DNA from: Knufia peltigerae
Lineage: Eukaryota; Ascomycota; Eurotiomycetes; Chaetothyriales; Trichomeriaceae
Direction of reading: 5' to 3'
Length of the DNA stretch: 64,000 nucleotides
NCBI GenBank assembly: GCA_030247855.1
Contig: JAPDRN010000057.1
Span: forward strand, 1-64,000
Positions 25,648 to 33,747 of the stretch are shown piece by piece. Position numbers and translations under genes: made by a program. The stretch's first letter is position 1, and each line of letters starts with the position of its first letter. Under the pieces are notes generated by a model. It saw only the letters and a list, made by a program, of their open reading frames with translations, did no database searches and was not told where the DNA came from.

Positions 25648-26828
25648 GCATGATGTCGACCATGATGACGGTGATGCGCAAGGAACTGCGCGACCTCTCG
25701 CGTGACCGCCGCACCCTGCTGCTGACCCTGCTGTTTGGTCCCCTGCTGTACCCGCTGCTGATCCTCGGCATGGGCAAGCTGGCCGAAAGCCGTGTGCGCA
25801 TCCAGATTGAACAGCCGCTGCAGATCCCGACCATCGGTGCCGAGAATGCGCCGAACCTGGTGCGCTTCCTGGCGGCGCAGGGGTTGAACACCGCGCCGGC
25901 GCCGAAGGATCTGGCCGAGGCGATCCGCTCGCAGGAGATCGACGTGGCCCTGCGCATCAGCCCCGATTTCGGCAAGGACTGGGCCGATGGCAAGCCCGCG
26001 CTGGTGGAAGTGATCCGTGACAGCACCCGGCGCGCCGCCGAGGTACCCAGCGCCCGCCTGCAGGCGGCCCTGGCGACCTACAACGGTCAGGTCGGTGCGT
26101 TGCGGCTGATGGCGCGTGGGGTCGACGCGCAGGTCGCGCGACCGCTGGATGTAGCCACCCAGGACATGGCCAGTGCCGAGGCCAAGCGCGGCATGATGCT
26201 GTCGATGCTGCTGCCGGTACTGCTGACGCTGACCTCGTTCATCGGTGGCGCCTACCTGGTGATGGATGCCACCGCCGGTGAGCGCGAACGGCAATCGCTG
26301 GAGCCGCTATTGGCGACACCGGGTTCGCGCAGTGCCATCGTCAGTGGCAAGATCGCCGCCGCGTGCGTGGTCGGCTTCGCCTCGTTGCTGCTGACGTTGA
26401 TCGCGTTCAAGGCCAGTGCGCAGATCGCGCCCGGCAATGTCGGCCGGCAGCTCAACATGAACATCGGCTCGATGCTGCAGATGCTGCTGGTGATGGTACC
26501 GATGCTGCTGATCGGCACCTCGCTGCTGACCTTCCTCTCGGCCGCCGCCAAGAGCATGAAGGAAGCGCAGAGCCACATGACCTGGCTGGTGCTGCTGCCG
26601 ATGCTGCCCGGCTACGCGTTGATGGCCTACCCGGTGAAGAGCGAGCTGTGGCAGTACGCCGTGCCATTCCTGTCGCAGAACCAGATGCTGTTGAAGGTGA
26701 TCCGCCACGAGGCGATCAGCCCGACCATCTGGGCGGTCTATCTCGGCGCAAGCCTGGGCCTGGCCGCAGTGCTGTGGTTCGCTGCCGTGCGTCGTTACCA
26801 CAACGAACGGCTGGCGATTTCCGGCTGA
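25644..26828 (+). CDS. natB: ABC-2 family permease, NatB-like
   Basis: A 394-residue membrane protein with one N-terminal membrane helix (LLLTLLFGPLLYPLLILGMG), a periplasmic domain of about 150 residues and a cluster of five or six helices from about residue 190. TAGERERQSLEPLLATPGSR is a typical NatB/ABC-2 cytoplasmic loop. It pairs with the overlapping ATPase. A GTAG palindrome follows the stop. Confidence 0.9.
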   Translation: MSMMSTMMTVMRKELRDLSRDRRTLLLTLLFGPLLYPLLILGMGKLAESRVRIQIEQPLQIPTIGAENAPNLVRFLAAQGLNTAPAPKDLAEAIRSQEIDVALRISPDFGKDWADGKPALVEVIRDSTRRAAEVPSARLQAALATYNGQVGALRLMARGVDAQVARPLDVATQDMASAEAKRGMMLSMLLPVLLTLTSFIGGAYLVMDATAGERERQSLEPLLATPGSRSAIVSGKIAAACVVGFASLLLTLIAFKASAQIAPGNVGRQLNMNIGSMLQMLLVMVPMLLIGTSLLTFLSAAAKSMKEAQSHMTWLVLLPMLPGYALMAYPVKSELWQYAVPFLSQNQMLLKVIRHEAISPTIWAVYLGASLGLAAVLWFAAVRRYHNERLAISG

Positions 26829-26836
26829 GCGGAACC

Positions 26837-26859
26837 GGTAGCGCCGGGCCATGCCCGGC
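26837..26859 (+). repeat. GTAG palindrome (gtagcgccgggcc class)
   Basis: A single copy 8 bp after the permease stop, between convergent genes. Confidence 0.85.
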
Positions 26860-26900
26860 GGATATCGAACGATGCCCGGTCATCCCGGGCTTCGTCCATT

Positions 26901-27710
26901 TCAGCGCAGTGAAGCGTTTCCGTCCGCATACCGCGCTGGCGTCACTCCCATCTCGCGCTTGAACACGGCGATGAAGGCACTGGGCGTGTCGTAGCCCAAT
27001 GACAGTGCGACGGTGGTGACCGGTTCGTCGGCCAGCAATCGCGGCAGCGCCAGCAGCACGCGCAGGCGTTGTCGCCAGTGGGTCAGGGTCATGTTGGTCT
27101 CGGCCTGCCAGCGGCGGGCGAGGCTGCGACTGGACAGGCCGCTCGCTGCGGCCCAGTCCTCTACGCTGCGTGCATCATGTGGTGTGCGTGCCAGGGCCGA
27201 GGCGATGCGGCGCAGGCGGCGGTCGCTGGGTTGTTGCAGGGCCAGCGGCAATGGCGTGCCGGCGGCGATCTCATCGATGATCACCGCGGCCAGGCGCTGT
27301 TGCACCGCATCCAACGCCTGCCCGGACCACTGCAGTGCCCGCGGCACCGCCGCCTGCAGCAGGTCGCTGGGCTGGAAGATGCGCGGTGCGGTGGGCAAGC
27401 CCGCGCAGGCTTCCCTGCTGAAGTACAGGCTCCAGCCATCGAAGCTGCCGATGCTGGAAAGCGCGTGCGGGTGCTGCGGCGGAAGCCACGCCACGTGCCC
27501 CGCCGGAAGCAGCCAGTGGACGTCACTCGCCTCGATCCGCAACAGACCCGTGTGGGCGCCCAGCAGTTGTCCGCGCGCGTGCTGGTGGCGGGCAGTGCGG
27601 CGCGCACCCGGCATTGCCAGTTGCGTGCCGAACAGGGCGGGCCCTGCGCTGGCATCAGCCAGTGCTGGATCGATCAGGGGTGTCTGGACTGTCTGTTCTG
27701 CCATATCCAT
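26901..27710 (-). CDS. AraC-family transcriptional regulator
   Basis: A 269-residue regulator. An N-terminal cupin-type sensor (HQHARGQLLGAHTG, LPAGHVAWLPPQHPH) is followed by the two-helix-turn-helix DNA-binding domain (SVEDWAAASGLSSRSLARRWQ and PVTTVALSLGYDTPSAFIAVFKREMG), with the family ending GVTPARY. ATG 27710 or 27704 are both possible. It is divergent from a small orphan gene, its probable target. Confidence 0.92.
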   Translation of the reverse strand: MDMAEQTVQTPLIDPALADASAGPALFGTQLAMPGARRTARHQHARGQLLGAHTGLLRIEASDVHWLLPAGHVAWLPPQHPHALSSIGSFDGWSLYFSREACAGLPTAPRIFQPSDLLQAAVPRALQWSGQALDAVQQRLAAVIIDEIAAGTPLPLALQQPSDRRLRRIASALARTPHDARSVEDWAAASGLSSRSLARRWQAETNMTLTHWRQRLRVLLALPRLLADEPVTTVALSLGYDTPSAFIAVFKREMGVTPARYADGNASLR

Positions 27711-27779
27711 TGGCAGTTATACGGCAGAACGGTCGGCCACGAGCGTCGACACTGAGCATCCATTCCCCAGGAGCAGGCT

Positions 27780-28034
27780 ATGCAACCGCAGGACATCCTT
27801 CCCGATCACCAGAACGACGTGCACGTGAACGGTGTCACCGTACGAAAAGGCAGTGTCGGTGCCTTCCTCGCCAGCGTCCGCGACTGGCAGGCCCCAGCCA
27901 GTGACGATGCCACCCGTGCCGCCGCCGAAGCCGATCTGCGCAGTCTGCTGCCCGGGTTGCACGCGCTGGGCCTGTTCCAGGTGCTGGCGGCACGTGATCC
28001 GGCGTTGCAACGGCTGATCGACGGCGCAGCCTGA
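27780..28034 (+). CDS. Conserved small protein of unknown function
   Basis: An 84-residue acidic cytosolic protein. The N-terminal part DVHVNGVTVRKGSVGAFLAS suggests a small beta element followed by helices (ATRAAAEADLRSLLPGLHALGLFQVLAA). A GGAG ribosome site sits 6 nt upstream of the ATG. It shares a 69-bp divergent promoter with the AraC regulator and ends at a strong hairpin. I do not recognise a characterised homologue. Confidence 0.75.
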   Translation: MQPQDILPDHQNDVHVNGVTVRKGSVGAFLASVRDWQAPASDDATRAAAEADLRSLLPGLHALGLFQVLAARDPALQRLIDGAA

Positions 28035-28040
28035 AACGCA

Positions 28041-28065
28041 CAAGGCCCGGACATGCCGGGCCTTG
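28041..28065 (+). terminator. Hairpin terminator between convergent genes
   Basis: caaggcccgg-acatg-ccgggccttg is a perfect 10-bp stem 6 bp past the small gene's stop. A degenerate palindrome of the gtagcgccgggcc class follows at 28076-28098. Confidence 0.6.
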
Positions 28066-28108
28066 CTCCAGAACGGCCGGGCGCGGCCCGGCGCTATCGC
28101 CTTGGGCA

Positions 28109-29116
28109 TCAGCCGCCCGGTGCGAACACCAGCGTGCGGCGGGTGGTGACCGGGGCATTGACCGGCTCGAAGCGCCAGCGCTTGACCGCGTTGAGTGCTT
28201 CGCGATCAAAGACGCGCGAAGGCGTCGCACGCAGCACGCGCGCATTGGTCACCGAACCGTCGGTGCCGACGGTGATTTCCACCAGTACTTCGCCCGAGGT
28301 GCCCGAACGCAGCGCATCGGCGGGGTAGCGCGGTGCCGGCGTGCTGACCGGGCGCAGGCTGGGCGCGGCGGCGGTCGCGGCCTGGCGGGCGGCATTGGCC
28401 TGCTGCGCAGCAGCCTGCTGCTGCTTCTGCTCGGCATCACGACGCGCGGCGGCCTGGCGCTCGGCTTCCTGGCGCTCGCTGTCGCGACGGGCAACATCCT
28501 GCTGCGCGGCAATCTGCTTGGCCGCCTCGGCTTCCTTGGCGCGCTGTTCGGTCAGGCGCTGCTGCTCGGCCAGCTGCTTGGTGCGGTCCTCAGCGTCCTT
28601 CTTGACCTTCTCGGTCTCGTCTTCGGTGCGCTTGGCTGCAACCTGCACGCCCTTGCTCAGGCCTTCCTTCAGGCGCGGCAGGGCCGGGGCCGAGGCGTCG
28701 ACCTTTTCGATCAGGGCGACCAGCCGCTGCGCTTCAGTGAAATCTTCGCGGCCCAGGTGCTGCTCGGCGGCGATCAGGGTGTAGGGCAGCAGGTCGGTCA
28801 GCGCACTCTTCACCGAGGCGTCGTCCGGAGTCTTGTCGCGCAATGCCAGGTAATACTCGATGGCGTTGTCGCCGGCCGGGGCGTACATGCGGTTCTCGCG
28901 CAGTGCCTGGCTGGCCGATTCACGCAGCTGTTCGGTGCCCATCGACTGCACCTTGGCGGCCACGGCCGGTGCGGCAGGCGCTGCAGCGATGGGGGCGGCG
29001 GCACCCTGCGCGGCCGGAGCCGGTGTTTCTTCCTTGCCCGAGCAGGCAGCCAGGGCCAATGCCAGAGCGACCGGCATCCACCGGCGCGCGGCAGCGATCA
29101 TTGCGACGTGCGACAT
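28109..29116 (-). CDS. Lipoprotein with a C-terminal TonB domain
   Basis: A 335-residue protein. After a lipobox (LALAAC, Cys25, then Ser at +2) come an Ala/Pro linker, a helical region, a long charged coiled coil rich in Gln/Ala/Lys/Glu (about 175-250) and a C-terminal TonB fold (PAPRYPADALRSGTSGEVLV to AVKRWRFEPVN). A lipid anchor replaces the membrane helix of classical TonB. By the usual +2 rule, Ser directs it to the outer membrane. No exbB/exbD are adjacent. ATG 29116 has GGGGAG upstream. Confidence 0.85.
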   Translation of the reverse strand: MSHVAMIAAARRWMPVALALALAACSGKEETPAPAAQGAAAPIAAAPAAPAVAAKVQSMGTEQLRESASQALRENRMYAPAGDNAIEYYLALRDKTPDDASVKSALTDLLPYTLIAAEQHLGREDFTEAQRLVALIEKVDASAPALPRLKEGLSKGVQVAAKRTEDETEKVKKDAEDRTKQLAEQQRLTEQRAKEAEAAKQIAAQQDVARRDSERQEAERQAAARRDAEQKQQQAAAQQANAARQAATAAAPSLRPVSTPAPRYPADALRSGTSGEVLVEITVGTDGSVTNARVLRATPSRVFDREALNAVKRWRFEPVNAPVTTRRTLVFAPGG

Positions 29117-29243
29117 CCTGCTCCCCTCTAAGAAGACGACGTTACGACAAACGTAGATACGCCTGCCGGGACTGGAGGTCCGGGCGCGGTCGATGACGTT
29201 CCCCGACGCCATCGCCGATGACGGCGAGGGTGCAATCTAGCAT

Positions 29244-29309
29244 CCCGGCCTCACCTGCGCACAAGGGCAGGTGAGGCCGGGCCGGTGGCGGCACTGGTAC
29301 CGCCACCGG
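29244..29309 (-). terminator. Two consecutive hairpins after the yqhA gene
   Basis: A 15-bp perfect stem at 29244-29281 (loop gcacaagg) and a 10-bp perfect stem at 29282-29309 lie just beyond the yqhA stop at 29318. There is no T-run, but the pair should block transcript decay or readthrough. Confidence 0.55.
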
Positions 29310-29317
29310 GATCGGGA

Positions 29318-29944
29318 TCAATGCGCGGCGGACTTGCCGTGGCTTTCCGGCTTGTCATGGCTGCCGGACATCAGTTTGTCGGTCCATGCGATGCCGATCG
29401 CCGACAAGATGAACACGCAATGGATGATGGTCTGCCAGAGGACGCCGTCAGCCGTCAGCATCGAGCAGCGGGCCACGCCGATGTTGGCGGCAGCCACGCT
29501 CATCTGCTCCGGGGTGCACAGCGGGATACCGCCCAGCGCGCCGGTGGCGATGAACGTCTTCAACAGGTGGATCGAGGAGATGCCGATGATCGCCATCGCC
29601 AGCTTCACCTTCAGCACGCTGGCGTTGACGTGGCTCAGCCATTCCGGCTGGTCCGGGTGGCCTTCCAGGCGCAGGCGCGAGACGAAGGTTTCATAGCCGC
29701 CGACGATCACCATCACCAGCAGGTTGGAGATCATCACCACATCGATCAGGCCCAGCACGATCAGCATGATCTGTTGCTCGCCCATCGACACCGAGTGCGA
29801 GATCAGGTGCCACAGTTCCTTGCCGAACAGGAACACGTAAACGCACTGGGCAACGATCAAACCCAGGTACAGCGGCAGCTGCAGCCAGCGGGTAGCGAAG
29901 ATCAGGCTGGACAGCGGGGACAGTGGCGGACGGTTTGCGCTCAT
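29318..29944 (-). CDS. yqhA: YqhA family (UPF0114) inner-membrane protein
   Basis: A 208-residue protein with four membrane segments (LYLGLIVAQCVYVFLFGKE, IMLIVLGLIDVVMISNLLVMVI, KLAMAIIGISSIHLLKTFI and TIIHCVFILSAIGIAWTD). It carries the YqhA family motif GGYETFVSRL between helices 2 and 3. Function unknown. ATG 29944 gives the usual start. It is divergent from the glutathione transferase gene. Confidence 0.92.
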   Translation of the reverse strand: MSANRPPLSPLSSLIFATRWLQLPLYLGLIVAQCVYVFLFGKELWHLISHSVSMGEQQIMLIVLGLIDVVMISNLLVMVIVGGYETFVSRLRLEGHPDQPEWLSHVNASVLKVKLAMAIIGISSIHLLKTFIATGALGGIPLCTPEQMSVAAANIGVARCSMLTADGVLWQTIIHCVFILSAIGIAWTDKLMSGSHDKPESHGKSAAH

Positions 29945-30057
29945 GCGGAGGATGCTGCGTTTCGGGGGAGAGGCGAGGTTACCGGCCCGCCATGACGGTG
30001 CCAAGCCAACGCACGCACTAGACTTCAGGTTCCCTTCCGTGCCCCAGAGCCGCCGCC

Positions 30058-30747
30058 ATGATCGATCTGTATTACTGGCCTACCCCGAACGGCCACAAAG
30101 TGACCCTGCTGCTGGAAGAAGCCGGCCTGGAGTACCGCATCCACCCGGTCAACATCGGCACTGGCGACCAGTTCAAGCCGGAATTCCTGGCCATTTCACC
30201 CAACAACAAGATGCCGGCGATCGTCGACCACGCCCCGGCCGACGGCGGCGCCCCGCAAAGCGTGTTCGAGTCCGGCGCGATCCTGCTGTACCTGGCCGAG
30301 AAGACCGGCCGCTTCCTGCCGGCCGACCCGCGTGGCCGCGTCACCACCCTGGAATGGCTGTTCTGGCAGATGGCCGGGTTGGGCCCGATGAGCGGGCAGA
30401 TGGGCCACTTCAACGTGTACGCGCCGGAGAAGATCCCGTACGCGATCGAGCGCTACGACAATGAAGTGCGCCGCCTGCACGGGGTGATGGACAAGCGCCT
30501 GGCCGATCACGCCTTCCTGGCCGGCGAGGACTACACCATCGCCGACATGGCCAGCTACCCGTGGGTTGGCGCCTACGACAAGCTGCCGGCGGACTTCGAC
30601 GCCTTCCCCCACCTAAAACGCTGGCACCGGGCCATTGCCGACCGTCCGGCCACCCAGCGCGCCTATGCGCTGCGCACGCAGGTGAACCCGGATGCCGGCA
30701 AGCCGCTCAGCGACGAAGAGCGCAAGCACCTGTTCGGCAAGCGCTGA
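30058..30747 (+). CDS. Glutathione S-transferase, YfcG/Nu type
   Basis: A 229-residue GST. The thioredoxin-like N-terminal domain has YYWPTPNGHKVTLLLEEAGL, ISPNNKMPAIVD (cis-Pro) and FESGAILLYLAEK for glutathione binding. The helical domain contains LEWLFWQMAGLGPMSGQMGHF and YTIADMASYPW. This pattern matches the YfcG/YghU disulfide-bond reductase group, which uses glutathione without a catalytic cysteine. Upstream, the yqhA promoter is shared. Confidence 0.92.
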   Translation: MIDLYYWPTPNGHKVTLLLEEAGLEYRIHPVNIGTGDQFKPEFLAISPNNKMPAIVDHAPADGGAPQSVFESGAILLYLAEKTGRFLPADPRGRVTTLEWLFWQMAGLGPMSGQMGHFNVYAPEKIPYAIERYDNEVRRLHGVMDKRLADHAFLAGEDYTIADMASYPWVGAYDKLPADFDAFPHLKRWHRAIADRPATQRAYALRTQVNPDAGKPLSDEERKHLFGKR

Positions 30748-30757
30748 CCCGGCACGG

Positions 30758-30782
30758 TGGGTGCCGACCGTTGGTCGGCACT
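30758..30782 (+). repeat. Palindrome (gccgacc class) after the GST gene
   Basis: gtgccgaccgttggtcggcac lies 13 bp past the stop. The foot reads gtgg instead of gtag, so it is a slightly degenerate copy. Confidence 0.75.
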
Positions 30783-30904
30783 CATCATGGGAAGACCTCA
30801 TGGGCAGAAGGTCATGCTGTCTTCCCGCACCGGCTTGGTTAGGATGGAGGCTGACCGTCCCGCGCCTGTCGCGGCGGCGGACCTGCCGTTTGCCGGGATC
30901 CTCC

Positions 30905-33130
30905 ATGCGCCATCTGTTCGCCTCGCTCGCCCTCATGCTCGCCACCAGTACCGTCGCCCACGCTGAAAAACTCACCCTGGAAGCCATCACCGGCCCGTTG
31001 CCGCTGTCCGGCCCGACCCTGATGAAGCCGAAGGTGGCGCCGGACGGCTCGCGCGTGACCTTCCTGCGCGGCAAGGACAGCGACCGCAACCAGCTGGACC
31101 TGTGGAGCTACGACATCGGCAGCGGCCAGACCCGCCTGCTGGTGGATTCGAAGGTGGTGCTGCCGGGTACCGAAACCCTCAGCGATGAGGAAAAGGCCCG
31201 CCGCGAGCGCCAGCGCATCGCCGCGATGACCGGCATCGTCGACTACCAGTGGTCGCCGGACGCGCAGCGCCTGCTGTTCCCGCTGGGCGGCGAGCTGTAC
31301 CTGTACGACCTCAAGCAGGAAGGCAAGGCAGCGGTGCGCCAGCTGACCCATGGCGAAGGCTTTGCGACCGATGCCAAGCTGTCGCCCAAGGGCGGCTTCG
31401 TCAGCTTCATCCGCGGCCGCAACCTGTGGGTGATCGACCTGGCCAGCGGCAAGCAGATGCAGCTGACCGGTGATGGCAGCACGACCATCGGCAACGGTAT
31501 CGCCGAATTCGTCGCCGACGAGGAGATGGATCGCCATACCGGTTACTGGTGGGCACCCGACGATTCGGCCATCGCTTACGCCCGCATCGACGAAAGCCCG
31601 GTGCCTGTGCAGAAGCGCTACGAAGTCTATGCCGACCGCACCGATGTGATCGAACAGCGTTACCCGGCCGCGGGCGATGCCAACGTGCAGGTGAAGCTGG
31701 GCGTCATCTCGCCGGCGGAACAGGCGCAGACGCAGTGGATCGACCTCGGCAAAGAGCAGGACATCTACCTGGCCCGCGTCGATTGGCGCGATCCGCAGCA
31801 CCTGAGTTTCCAGCGCCAATCGCGCGACCAGAAGAAGCTGGACCTGGTGGAAGTCACCCTGGCCTCGAACCAGCAGCGTGTGCTGGCCCACGAAACCAGC
31901 CCGACCTGGGTTCCGTTGCACAACAGCCTGCGTTTCCTCGACGACGGCAGCATCCTGTGGTCGTCCGAGCGCACCGGCTTCCAGCATCTGTACCGCATCG
32001 ACAGCAAGGGCAAGGCCACCGCGCTGAGCCACGGCAACTGGTCGGTCGATGAACTGCTGGCGGTCGATGAAAAGGCTGGCCTGGCGTACTTCCGCGCCGG
32101 CATCGAATCGGCGCGCGAAAGCCAGATCTACGCCGTGCCGCTGCAGGGCGGCCAGCCGCAGCGCCTGTCGAAGGCACCGGGCATGCACAGCGCCAGTTTC
32201 GCGCGCAACGCCAGCGTGTACGTGGACAGCTGGTCCAACAACAGCACCCCGCCGCAGATCGAACTGTTCCGCGCCAATGGCGAGAAGATCGCCACCCTGG
32301 TCGAGAATGATCTGGCCGATCCCAAGCATCCGTATGCGCGCTACCGCGACGCGCAGCGCCCGGTCGAATTCGGCACGCTGACTGCCGCCGACGGCAAGAC
32401 CCCGCTGAACTACAGCGTGATCAAGCCGGCCGACTTCGATCCGGCCAAGCGCTACCCGGTGGCGGTATACGTGTATGGCGGCCCGGCCAGCCAGACCGTC
32501 ACCGACAGCTGGCCCGGCCGTGGCGACCATCTGTTCAACCAGTACCTGGCCCAGCAGGGCTACGTAGTGTTCTCGCTGGACAACCGCGGCACCCCGCGCC
32601 GTGGCCGTGACTTCGGCGGTGCGCTGTATGGCAAGCAGGGCACGGTGGAAGTAGCCGACCAGCTGCGTGGCGTGGCGTGGTTGAAGCAGCAGCCGTGGGT
32701 GGACCCGGCGCGCATCGGCGTGCAGGGCTGGTCCAACGGCGGCTACATGACCCTGATGCTGCTGGCCAAGGCATCGGACAGCTACGCCTGTGGTGTGGCC
32801 GGTGCACCGGTTACCGATTGGGGCCTGTACGACAGCCACTACACCGAGCGCTACATGGACCTGCCGGCGCGCAACGATGCCGGCTACCGCGAAGCACGCG
32901 TGCTGACCCACATCGAGGGCCTGCGCTCGCCGCTGCTGCTGATCCACGGCATGGCCGACGACAACGTGCTGTTCACCAATTCGACCAGCCTGATGAGCGC
33001 GCTGCAGAAGCGTGGCCAGCCGTTTGAGCTGATGACCTACCCGGGTGCCAAGCACGGTCTGTCCGGTGCCGACGCACTGCATCGCTACCGCGTTGCCGAA
33101 GCCTTCCTGGGACGTTGCCTGAAGCCTTGA
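30905..33130 (+). CDS. Dipeptidyl aminopeptidase IV (S9B family)
   Basis: A 741-residue secreted prolyl dipeptidase with a signal peptide (LFASLALMLATSTVAHA). An eight-bladed propeller precedes a C-terminal alpha/beta-hydrolase domain. The catalytic serine is Ser610 (GWSNGGYM), with Asp685 (HGMADDNV) and His717 (GAKHGL). EEMDRHTGYWW in the propeller includes the acidic residues that bind the substrate N-terminus. Length and triad positions agree with the crystallised S. maltophilia enzyme as I recall it. It releases X-Pro dipeptides in the periplasm. A helper operon is not obvious. Confidence 0.96.
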   Translation: MRHLFASLALMLATSTVAHAEKLTLEAITGPLPLSGPTLMKPKVAPDGSRVTFLRGKDSDRNQLDLWSYDIGSGQTRLLVDSKVVLPGTETLSDEEKARRERQRIAAMTGIVDYQWSPDAQRLLFPLGGELYLYDLKQEGKAAVRQLTHGEGFATDAKLSPKGGFVSFIRGRNLWVIDLASGKQMQLTGDGSTTIGNGIAEFVADEEMDRHTGYWWAPDDSAIAYARIDESPVPVQKRYEVYADRTDVIEQRYPAAGDANVQVKLGVISPAEQAQTQWIDLGKEQDIYLARVDWRDPQHLSFQRQSRDQKKLDLVEVTLASNQQRVLAHETSPTWVPLHNSLRFLDDGSILWSSERTGFQHLYRIDSKGKATALSHGNWSVDELLAVDEKAGLAYFRAGIESARESQIYAVPLQGGQPQRLSKAPGMHSASFARNASVYVDSWSNNSTPPQIELFRANGEKIATLVENDLADPKHPYARYRDAQRPVEFGTLTAADGKTPLNYSVIKPADFDPAKRYPVAVYVYGGPASQTVTDSWPGRGDHLFNQYLAQQGYVVFSLDNRGTPRRGRDFGGALYGKQGTVEVADQLRGVAWLKQQPWVDPARIGVQGWSNGGYMTLMLLAKASDSYACGVAGAPVTDWGLYDSHYTERYMDLPARNDAGYREARVLTHIEGLRSPLLLIHGMADDNVLFTNSTSLMSALQKRGQPFELMTYPGAKHGLSGADALHRYRVAEAFLGRCLKP

Positions 33131-33155
33131 TCATCATCCGGGAAGGAGCCCGCCC

Positions 33156-33671
33156 ATGACCCTGCCGCCGCCGATTCCTGCTCCCTCCAACCTGGCCTCC
33201 GGCTGGTGGTGCCGGCATTGGCGCTGGGCGATGCCGTTGGCGGTGCTGCTGTTCCTGGTCGCACTGGGCGGCGCCATCGCCTGGAGCGTGCTGCGCTGGA
33301 CCGAGGCCGCGCACGACAGTGCACCGATGCGCGAGGCGATGCGTCGCGCCGGCTGCAGCGTCGAACTGGTGCAGGTGTTTGGTGAACCGCTGCAGGCCGG
33401 CACGCTGCCGCTGGGTAGCATGCAGACCGCCATCAACGGTGAGCGCGATGTCGGCCTGACCGTGGCACTGGAAGGACCGCATGCGCACGGCCGCTTGTTC
33501 GTGAAGGGCACCCGCAGCGACGACGTGTGGGATTACCCGGTGATGTACGTGCTGGCCGAAGACAAGCAGACCTTCGACCTGAGCGCGCTGGATGATGCCG
33601 AAGCGGCCGGCGAATGCGAACTGCAGGCCTGTCGCGCGCGCGGAGACTGTGCGCTGACGGCCGCGCTGTAG
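33156..33671 (+). CDS. Membrane-anchored Coa1-like protein
   Basis: A 171-residue protein with one N-terminal membrane helix (WAMPLAVLLFLVALGGAIAWSVL) and a periplasmic alpha/beta domain (AMRRAGCSVELVQVFGEPLQ, then GERDVGLTVALEGPHAHGRLFVKGTR). This is the layout of the cytochrome-oxidase assembly factor Coa1/Tim21-like family, although the role in bacteria is not established. It follows the peptidase gene after 25 bp with a GGAAGGAG ribosome site, so co-transcription is likely. Confidence 0.65.
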   Translation: MTLPPPIPAPSNLASGWWCRHWRWAMPLAVLLFLVALGGAIAWSVLRWTEAAHDSAPMREAMRRAGCSVELVQVFGEPLQAGTLPLGSMQTAINGERDVGLTVALEGPHAHGRLFVKGTRSDDVWDYPVMYVLAEDKQTFDLSALDDAEAAGECELQACRARGDCALTAAL

Positions 33672-33747
33672 AGGGCGTGACCTCCGGCCGATTGTCGCCA
33701 CCGCCATGAGCGCGTAGGGTGCGGGCAACCCTGTCCTGGAGTGCTCC

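Noticed and set aside
30839..33082. 747-codon open frame antisense to dipeptidyl aminopeptidase IV
   Set aside because: It mirrors the third-position GC bias of a verified gene, has low-complexity His/Gln/Val-rich translation and no family features.
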